Shown: positions 38,804 through 44,531 of the stretch, piece by piece
Layout of the letters: every line of letters begins with the position of its first letter
Numbering within the stretch: the stretch's first letter is position 1
Source: a bacterium
Lineage (GTDB): Bacteria; Verrucomicrobiota; Kiritimatiellia; CAIKKV01; CAIYGI01
DNA length: 44,531 bases
Assembly: GCA_025360745.1 (NCBI GenBank)
Contig: JANYBP010000090.1
Location: 1-44,531 of the forward strand
Reading direction: 5' to 3'
Notes under the pieces: model-generated
Seen by the model: only the letters and a program-made list of their open reading frames with translations
What the model was told of the DNA's origin: nothing
The model's database searches: none
Program-made: the position numbers and the translations under genes

Positions 38804-41800
38804 ATGACCACATCCTCTAACAGAGCCTATCCGGTACGGGACAACAAACCGCTCGCGCTCAATGAGCAGGCCATCGAGGATCTGTTCGTCGCGAAATTAC
38901 TCGATCTCAAGTACTCCCATCGCCCCGACATCCGCGACCGCGCCGCGCTCGAACGCAACTTCCGCCGGAAGTTCGAGGCCCTCAACCGTGTCACACTCAC
39001 CGACGGCGAGTTCCAACGTCTCCTCGACGAGTTGATCACTCCCGACGTTTTCACCGCCGCCCGCGTCCTGCGCGAGAAAAGCGACTTCACCCGCGACGAC
39101 GGCACCCCGCTTTCCTACGCGCTCGTCAACATCAGGGACTGGTGCAAGAACGACTTCGAGGTTGTCCACCAGCTTCGCATCAACACCGACTACAGCCACC
39201 ACCGCTACGACGTCGTCCTCCTCATCAACGGCGTTCCCGTCGTACAGGTCGAACTCAAGACTCTTGGTGTCAGCCCACGCCGCGCCATGGAGCAGGTAGT
39301 CGAATACAAGAACGATCCCGGCAACGGCTACACCCGCACGCTACTCTGTTTCGTCCAACTCTTCATCGTCAGCAACCGCACCGAGACCTTCTATTTCGCC
39401 AACAACAACGCCCGGCACTTCGCTTTCAATGCCGCCGAGCAGTTCCTCCCCGTCTATCGCTTCGCCAATCTCGACAACACTCCCGTTCCCTTCCTCGACG
39501 ACTTCGCCGACCGCTTTCTCCAGAAGTGTACCCTCGGCCGCATGATCAGCCGCTACATGGTCCTTATCCAGAGCGAGCAGAAGCTGCTCATGATGCGCCC
39601 CTACCAGATCTACGCTGTCCAGGCCATCGTGGAATGCATCGAGCAGAACTGCGGCAACGGCTACATCTGGCACACCACAGGCAGCGGCAAGACGCTCACC
39701 TCCTTCAAGGCCGCGACCCTCCTCAAGGACAACCCCACCATCGACAAGTGCCTATTCGTTGTGGACCGCAAGGACCTCGACCGGCAGACCCGCGAGGAGT
39801 TCAACCGCTTCCAGGAAGGCTGCGTCGAGGAGAACACCAATACCGCCACTCTTGTCCGGCGCATGCTCTCCGACGACATGGCCGACAAGGTCATCGTCAC
39901 CACCATCCAAAAACTCGGCCTCGCCCTGGACGAGAACAGCAAGCGCAACCGCCAGCGGGCCGCCCACGGCCGCGAGACCTTCGCCGCGCGCCTCGAACCG
40001 CTGCGCGATAAGCGCTTCGTCTTCATCTTCGACGAATGCCACCGCTCCCAGTTTGGCGACAACCACCAGGCCATCAAGGATTTTTTCCCCCGCGCCCAGT
40101 TATTCGGTTTCACCGGCACGCCCATCTTCGAGGAAAACGCCACTCGCGTTCAGGTAGCGGACGATCAAGCGACTTTCCGTACCACCGCCGACACCTTTCA
40201 GCGCGAACTGCACAAATACACCATCACCCACGCCATCGAGGACAAGAACGTCCTGCGCTTCCACGTGGACTATTACCGCCCAGAAGGCGAAAAGGCGCTC
40301 AAGCCGGGCGAGACCCTGAAGAAGGAGAAGATCGTAGCGGCCATCCTCGCCAAACACGACGCCGCCACCCACAACCGCCGTTTCAACGCGCTCCTCGCCA
40401 CCGCCTCGATCGACGACGCCATCGAGTATCGCCAACTCTTTCACGACATCCAAACTGCGCGGCTGGCCGCCGACCCCGCCTTCGTCCCGCTCAAGATCGC
40501 CTGCGTCTTCTCCCCGCCCGCCGATGGCGACGCCGACGTTCGCCAGCTCCAGGAGGACCTTCCGCAGGAAAAGGCCGACAACGAACAAGATCCCGACCGC
40601 AAGAAGACCGCCCTCCGGGCCATAATTGCAGACTACAACTCCCGGTACGGCGCCAACCACTCGCTCGACGAGTTCGATCTCTACTATCAGGACGTCCAGA
40701 AACGCATCAAGGACCAGCGCTTCCCCAACACCGACCTCCCCGGCAAGGGCACCGAAAAGATCGACATCACGATCGTCGTGGATATGCTCCTCACCGGCTT
40801 CGACTCCAAGTACCTGAACACCCTCTACGTCGACAAGAACCTCAAGCACCACGGCCTGATCCAGGCCTTCTCCCGCACCAACCGCGTGCTCAACGCCACC
40901 AAACCGCACGGCCAGATACTCGAGTTCCGTCAGCAGAAGGCCGCCGTGGACGCCGCCGTCATGCTCTTTTCCGGCGTGGACAACGGTAAGCAGGCCCGCG
41001 AAATCTGGCTCGTGGAGCCAGCCCCCAAGATTGTCGAAAAGCTCAAGGCCGCCCTTGGCAAACTCGGCGACTTCATGCAATCGCAGGGGCTTGAAGCTAC
41101 GCCCGAGTCCGTGCCAGCCTTGAAGGGCGACGAGGCCCGCGCCGCCTTCATCGAGCGCTTCCGCGAGGTCCAGCGCCTCAAGACCCAACTCGACCAATAC
41201 ACCGACCTCCCGCCCGCCGCCGAAGCCGCCATCGAGCAACTTCTGCCCAGGGATCGACTCAACGCCTTCCGCGGCGTTTACCTCGAGACCGCCCAGCGGC
41301 TGCGCGCCGAACAGGACAAGGCCGGTGACGAGCCCAATAGCGCCGTGGATCAGCTCGATTTCGAGTTCGTCCTCTTCGCCTCCGCCGACATCGACTACGA
41401 CTACATCATGGCCCTGCTCGCCAGGTTCTCCAATGAACCCCCGGGCAAGTTGAAGATGAGCCGCGATCAGATCATCGGCCTGATCGAGGCCGACGCCAAG
41501 TTCATGGACGAACGCGACACCATCGCCGACTACGTCCGCACCCTCCAGGCCGGCCAGGGCCTCGACCAAAAAGTTATCGAAGCAGGCTACCGCCGTTTCC
41601 GCGACGAACGCCACGCCGCCGAACTCGCCGCCGTGGCGCAGAAGCACGGTCTCGCTCCCAACCGCCTACAGCCCTTCGTGGACGCCATCCTCCAACGGAT
41701 GGTCTTCGACGGCGAACAACTCACCGAACTACTGCAACCCCTCGGCCTGCCCTGGCGCGCCCGCCGCGACGCCGAACTCGCCCTCATGGCCGACCTCGTG

Positions 41801-41860
41801 CCCCTGTTGAAAAAACGCGCCGCCGGACGGGATATTTCGGGATTGAGCGCCTATGAATAG
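38804..41860 (+). CDS. hsdR: Type I restriction endonuclease R subunit
   Basis: HsdR translocates and cuts unmodified DNA. The 1018-residue protein has a PD-(D/E)xK nuclease core (YDVVLLINGVPVVQVELK, near residues 135-153), the SF2 helicase motor with Walker A HTTGSGKTLTSF (near 290), VVDRKDLDRQT, DECHRSQFGDN (motif II, near 410), FGFTGTPIFEEN, and a motif VI region (LIQAFSRTNRV). The C-terminal part is helical, as in HsdR. No clear Shine-Dalgarno site precedes ATG 38804. The methylase hsdM is not seen in the window. Confidence 0.95.
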   Translation: MTTSSNRAYPVRDNKPLALNEQAIEDLFVAKLLDLKYSHRPDIRDRAALERNFRRKFEALNRVTLTDGEFQRLLDELITPDVFTAARVLREKSDFTRDDGTPLSYALVNIRDWCKNDFEVVHQLRINTDYSHHRYDVVLLINGVPVVQVELKTLGVSPRRAMEQVVEYKNDPGNGYTRTLLCFVQLFIVSNRTETFYFANNNARHFAFNAAEQFLPVYRFANLDNTPVPFLDDFADRFLQKCTLGRMISRYMVLIQSEQKLLMMRPYQIYAVQAIVECIEQNCGNGYIWHTTGSGKTLTSFKAATLLKDNPTIDKCLFVVDRKDLDRQTREEFNRFQEGCVEENTNTATLVRRMLSDDMADKVIVTTIQKLGLALDENSKRNRQRAAHGRETFAARLEPLRDKRFVFIFDECHRSQFGDNHQAIKDFFPRAQLFGFTGTPIFEENATRVQVADDQATFRTTADTFQRELHKYTITHAIEDKNVLRFHVDYYRPEGEKALKPGETLKKEKIVAAILAKHDAATHNRRFNALLATASIDDAIEYRQLFHDIQTARLAADPAFVPLKIACVFSPPADGDADVRQLQEDLPQEKADNEQDPDRKKTALRAIIADYNSRYGANHSLDEFDLYYQDVQKRIKDQRFPNTDLPGKGTEKIDITIVVDMLLTGFDSKYLNTLYVDKNLKHHGLIQAFSRTNRVLNATKPHGQILEFRQQKAAVDAAVMLFSGVDNGKQAREIWLVEPAPKIVEKLKAALGKLGDFMQSQGLEATPESVPALKGDEARAAFIERFREVQRLKTQLDQYTDLPPAAEAAIEQLLPRDRLNAFRGVYLETAQRLRAEQDKAGDEPNSAVDQLDFEFVLFASADIDYDYIMALLARFSNEPPGKLKMSRDQIIGLIEADAKFMDERDTIADYVRTLQAGQGLDQKVIEAGYRRFRDERHAAELAAVAQKHGLAPNRLQPFVDAILQRMVFDGEQLTELLQPLGLPWRARRDAELALMADLVPLLKKRAAGRDISGLSAYE

Positions 41861-41879
41861 CGTAATATCCAACGCAACT

Positions 41880-41903
41880 AAACCCATCGAATTCGATGGG
41901 TTT
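41880..41903. promoter_or_regulatory. Perfect 24-nt palindrome before the KilA-N gene
   Basis: AAACCCATCGAATTCGATGG followed by GTTT is fully self-complementary with GAATTC at its centre, 19 nt past the hsdR stop and 29 nt before the next start. As RNA it forms a 10-bp hairpin with an AATT loop; as DNA it could bind a dimeric regulator. It may be an operator for the adjacent KilA-N protein or a transcription pause site. Confidence 0.6.
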
Positions 41904-41932
41904 GGAATCATTGCAACGATTGAGGTGCTGCC

Positions 41933-42751
41933 ATGACCAAAGCCATCAGCATAGAAGTCAAAGGCACGAAGGTTTCCATCCTCGCCGGCAAAGAGGGAGA
42001 CTATATTTCACTCACCGACATGCTCCGCGCCAAGGACGGTGAGTTCTTCATCTCCGACTGGCTGCGCAACCGCAACACCGTTGAGTTTCTCGGCATCTGG
42101 GAGTCCGTGTTCAACCCCGACTTTAATTATGGCGAATTCGCCATAATTAAGAGCCAGGCTGGCCTCAATAGCTATAAGCTAAGCGTCAAGGAATGGGTCG
42201 CCAAAACCAACGCCATCGGCCTGAAAGCCACCACTGGACGCTACGGTGGCACCTATGCCCATCCGGACATCGCCTTTGAATTCGGAATGTGGATCAGCCC
42301 CGAATTCAAAATCTATTTGGTCAAGGAGTTCCGCCGCCTGAAAGACGAGGAAAACGACCGCCTCAAACTCGACTGGAACCTCCAGCGCACCCTCGCCAAG
42401 ATCAACTACCGCATCCACACCGACGCCATCAAGGAAACGCTCATCCCGCCCACCGTTACCGCGGCCCAGGCCAACTTGGTCTACGCCAGCGAGGCCGACC
42501 TGCTCAACGTGGCCCTCTTCGGCCAGACCGCCAAACAGTGGCGCGACGCCCATCCCGAAGCCGACGGCAACGTCCGCGACGACGCCACGCTCGAACAACT
42601 CGTCGTCCTCACCAATCTCGAAAGTCTCAACTCCGTCCTTGTTCGCCAGGGCCTCCCCGTGCCGGAACGACTCATGCGGCTCAACGAAATCGCCATCACC
42701 CAGATGCGCACCCTGCTGGCCGAACCCAACCTAAGGCGGCTGAAGGCATGA
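41933..42751 (+). CDS. KilA-N domain DNA-binding protein
   Basis: A 272-residue protein with an N-terminal KilA-N domain (GDYISLTDMLRAKDGEFFIS, then WLRNRNTVEFLGIWE), the phage-type DNA-binding fold, including GGTYAHPDIAFEFGMWISPE. The C-terminal half is charged and helical. Such genes are found inserted in type I restriction operons; the role here is unknown, perhaps regulation or anti-restriction control. It starts at ATG 41933 after GAGGTG and overlaps hsdS by 4 nt (ATGA). Confidence 0.88.
   Translation: MTKAISIEVKGTKVSILAGKEGDYISLTDMLRAKDGEFFISDWLRNRNTVEFLGIWESVFNPDFNYGEFAIIKSQAGLNSYKLSVKEWVAKTNAIGLKATTGRYGGTYAHPDIAFEFGMWISPEFKIYLVKEFRRLKDEENDRLKLDWNLQRTLAKINYRIHTDAIKETLIPPTVTAAQANLVYASEADLLNVALFGQTAKQWRDAHPEADGNVRDDATLEQLVVLTNLESLNSVLVRQGLPVPERLMRLNEIAITQMRTLLAEPNLRRLKA
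42123..42150. repeat. Perfect 28-nt palindrome inside the KilA-N gene
   Basis: TTAATTATGGCG-AATT-CGCCATAATTAA is a perfect palindrome with GAATTC at the centre. It encodes NYGEFAI in frame, which is a common stretch in this family, so it may be partly coincidental. It lies in the same gene as the palindrome 220 nt upstream and shares its GAATTC centre. Confidence 0.6.
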
Positions 42752-44022
42752 AACCCACCACCGCCAAACAACGCCTCACACCCAAATTGCGCTTCCCGGA
42801 GTTCCGGGATAGGCCGGGGTGGGAGCCCGTTTCGCTGGGAGCCGCTTCCTTCCCCGTGGTCGAGCGTGTTGGAGATCGCCAATTTACACCGGTCAGCATC
42901 TCGGCGGGGATCGGGTTTGTCCCCCAGTCCGAGAAGTTCGGTCGGGACATTTCGGGAAACCAGTACAAATTCTACACCTTAGTCAGAGATGGCGACTTCG
43001 TCTACAACAAGGGCAATTCGCTCAAATTCCCGCAAGGATGCGTCTACCAATTGCAGGGTTGGGGCGAGGTCGCAGCCCCAAACGTTTTCATCTGCTTCCG
43101 CTTCAAACCGGAATTCTCAACCGGGTTCTTCCAGCAATGCTTCGAGAGAAACCTCCATGGGCTCCAGCTCAAGAAGCACATCACAAGCGGCGCACGCAGT
43201 AACGGTCTGCTGAACATCAGCAAAGACCACTTCTTCGGAGTCGAGATACCGACACCAACCCTCCCCGAACAACGCAAAATCGCCTCCTGCCTCTCCTCCC
43301 TCGACGACCTGATCGGAGCCGAAAGCCGGAAACTCGACGCGCTCAAGGCCCACAAGAAGGGCCTCATGCAGCAACTTTTCCCCCGCGAAGGCGAAACCCG
43401 CCCGCGACTGCGGTTTCCCGAGTTCCACAACGCAGGTACGTGGCGTAAGCGAACCGTATCCCAGATCCTCAAGAAGACATCGATACCGATTGAAGTCGAA
43501 ACCGAGGCTACATACCGTGAAATCGGGGTTCGCTCACACGGAAAGGGCGTCTTCCATAAGGAGCCGGTGACCGGTGCGGTCATCGGTGAGAAGCGGGTGT
43601 TTCAGGTAATCGAAGACGCATTGGTCCTGAACATCGTCTTCGCTTGGGAACAAGCGGTAGCTACGACCTCAAAGGAGGAAGTCGGCATGATCGCCTCGCA
43701 TCGGTTCCCGATGTATGTCTCGCAATCGGATGCCTGCGATGTGCGGTTTGTGAAACTGGTCTTTCTCACTCCGCAGGGCAAGCACCTACTGGGGGTTGCT
43801 TCTCCGGGCGGTGCGGGAAGAAACCGAACGCTTGGTCACACTGAGTTCGAACGGTTGGAACTTCTTCTTCCAGAGCGGCCCGAACAGCACCGCATCGCCT
43901 CCTGCCTTTCCTCCCTCGACGACCTGATCGCCGCGCAGGCCGCCAAGCTCGCAGCCCTCAAGACCCACAAGAAGGGGCTCATGCAGCAGTTGTTTCCGGC
44001 GCCGGAGGAGGTGGGGGTGTGA
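42748..44022 (+). CDS. hsdS: Type I restriction specificity subunit S
   Basis: HsdS recognises the bipartite DNA target for the methylase and nuclease. The 424-residue protein has two target-recognition domains, each followed by a conserved coiled-coil repeat: EQRKIASCLSSLDDLIGAES then KKGLMQQLFP, and EQHRIASCLSSLDDLIAAQA then KKGLMQQLFP. Each half starts with an RLRFPEF-like motif (PKLRFPEFRDRPGWE and PRLRFPEFHNAGTW). The start at ATG 42748 overlaps the KilA-N stop. The same frame extends upstream to 42289 but that is a shadow. Confidence 0.93.
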   Translation: MKPTTAKQRLTPKLRFPEFRDRPGWEPVSLGAASFPVVERVGDRQFTPVSISAGIGFVPQSEKFGRDISGNQYKFYTLVRDGDFVYNKGNSLKFPQGCVYQLQGWGEVAAPNVFICFRFKPEFSTGFFQQCFERNLHGLQLKKHITSGARSNGLLNISKDHFFGVEIPTPTLPEQRKIASCLSSLDDLIGAESRKLDALKAHKKGLMQQLFPREGETRPRLRFPEFHNAGTWRKRTVSQILKKTSIPIEVETEATYREIGVRSHGKGVFHKEPVTGAVIGEKRVFQVIEDALVLNIVFAWEQAVATTSKEEVGMIASHRFPMYVSQSDACDVRFVKLVFLTPQGKHLLGVASPGGAGRNRTLGHTEFERLELLLPERPEQHRIASCLSSLDDLIAAQAAKLAALKTHKKGLMQQLFPAPEEVGV

Positions 44023-44531
44023 GTTACGATCCGGCATTGCATCACAGAAAAAGCATCCGGCTGAAGGGGCATGATTATGCCGGTGGTGGGGTGTATTTCA
44101 TCACGATCTGCGCGCATCGGGAATTCATCGCGTGGGCCGGGGGGAATCCATTCGGGGCATTGGGGGCGGCCGGGGCGGCATGCGTGCCGCGTGTATGGGC
44201 GGGACGCATCCCGCCCATTGGGGCGACATGCGTGTCGCCCGTACGGATCATTGCTGAGGAGTGGCGCCGGTGTGGTGAAATTCGCGATGATGTGTTTCCC
44301 GGCGAATTCGTGGTGATGCCGGATCATTTCCATGGATTGGTCCGCATCAAGAGGGGCCAATCCAAATTGGGCCATGTCATCGGCGCGTTCAAAGCCGCCG
44401 CGTCCGGCCGCATCCGTAGGGGCGACACGCATGTCGCCCCAATGGGCGGGATGCGTCCCGCCCATACACGCGGCACGCATGCCGCCCCGGCCGCCCCCAA
44501 TGCCCCGAATGGATTCCCCCCGGCCCACGCG
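44019..44531 (+). CDS. RAYT/IS200-like (Y1_Tnp) transposase, partial, with inserted palindromic segments
   Basis: REP-associated tyrosine transposase, running off the window. GTG 44019 overlaps the hsdS stop. The N-terminus (HHRKSIRLKGHDYAGGGVYF, ITICAHREF) and HUH motif PDHFHGLV (two His ligands) match the Y1_Tnp family; the catalytic Tyr would be beyond the window. Two family-atypical stretches, residues about 37-76 and 132-171, are encoded by opposite arms of a 120-bp inverted repeat yet keep the frame open. REP-like palindromes lie inside the gene. 171 codons are visible with no stop, but coding of those insertions is not proven. Confidence 0.8.
   Translation, partial: MSYDPALHHRKSIRLKGHDYAGGGVYFITICAHREFIAWAGGNPFGALGAAGAACVPRVWAGRIPPIGATCVSPVRIIAEEWRRCGEIRDDVFPGEFVVMPDHFHGLVRIKRGQSKLGHVIGAFKAAASGRIRRGDTHVAPMGGMRPAHTRGTHAAPAAPNAPNGFPPAHA
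44129..44248. repeat. Left arm of a 120-bp inverted repeat inside the RAYT gene
   Basis: Starts CGCGTGGGCCGGGGGGAATC and contains three palindromic modules: GCGGCATGCGTGCCGC, GGGCGGGACGCATCCCGCCC and GGGCGACATGCGTGTCGCCC. It is inverted against 44412-44531 with one mismatch by eye (119 of 120), around 163 nt that encode the HUH motif. Confidence 0.9.
44412..44531. repeat. Right arm of the 120-bp inverted repeat, at the window edge
   Basis: Reverse complement of 44129-44248. It ends exactly at the last base of the window, so the true extent of the repeat cannot be seen, and an assembly artefact at a contig end must be considered. Confidence 0.85.

Noticed and set aside
43836-44528. 230-codon minus-strand frame over the RAYT gene
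   Set aside because: It stays open only because the 120-bp inverted repeat reads similarly on both strands; the plus strand has the HUH transposase motifs.

Overview
This looks like a chromosomal fragment of an uncultured, GC-rich, diderm bacterium. The PVC superphylum, probably Kiritimatiellota or Lentisphaerae, is an inference rather than a proof. It rests on the LPS and outer-membrane genes (lpxD, bamA, skp/ompH), a divergent membrane pyrophosphatase, secreted proteins with F-x-L-D/N-T-R repeats and PKD or calcium-binding modules, a URO-D-like protein beside Gfo/Idh/MocA oxidoreductases, and spacers full of short palindromic or tandem repeats.

Layout. (1) 1-573: no certain gene; two clusters of a 14-nt tandem repeat and a possible gene relic. 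(2) 574-6537, minus strand: a tightly overlapping run of two Gfo/Idh/MocA oxidoreductases, mnmA, larE, a URO-D-like protein and bioB, closed off from hppA by a strong hairpin. (3) 6614-14010: hppA, nadD-rsfS, an ECF sigma/anti-sigma pair behind an M50-like protease, pcm, a PHA-granule-type protein and rpsT. (4) 14136-20177, minus strand: recA, DUF2442, a 37-codon ORF, a 916-residue secreted alpha/beta-hydrolase, an Avd-type four-helix-bundle gene and a secreted FGE/C-type-lectin protein. The last two are the target and accessory parts of a diversity-generating retroelement (DGR), but no reverse transcriptase or template repeat is visible. (5) 20223-21931: a toxin relic, a YceK-like lipoprotein and a PIN toxin/antitoxin pair. 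(6) 22183-33885, minus strand: a long housekeeping run, ispE, tRNA-Gln, prs, bL25, pth, rpsF, ssb, rpsR, rplI, dnaB, bamA, skp, lpxD, galE, in which ispE runs into the tRNA. (7) 34236-37902, plus strand: an epimerase, crcB plus DUF190, and a phenylacetate-CoA-ligase-type enzyme with an ACT-domain protein. (8) 37914-44531: accessory DNA with direct repeats around an aspartyl-protease gene, a frameshifted lipoprotein relic, a type I restriction locus (hsdR, KilA-N gene, hsdS; no hsdM in view) and a RAYT-type transposase that runs off the window and carries a 120-bp inverted repeat inside its reading frame.

Working together: region 6 joins translation (S6, S18, L9, L25, Pth), replication (SSB, DnaB) and envelope assembly (BamA, Skp, LpxD) with extensive stop/start overlaps. 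Region 2 groups three sulfur-transfer enzymes (MnmA, LarE, BioB). In region 4 the chain FGE protein, Avd, hydrolase, small ORF, DUF2442 is linked by overlapping stops and starts, apart from a 65-nt spacer holding a hairpin.

The best candidates for something unusual are the RT-less DGR-like operon, the inverted repeat and REP-like palindromes inside the RAYT gene, the tRNA-Gln/ispE overlap, the MnmA lacking its second catalytic cysteine, and the KilA-N gene with GAATTC-centred palindromes in the restriction locus.
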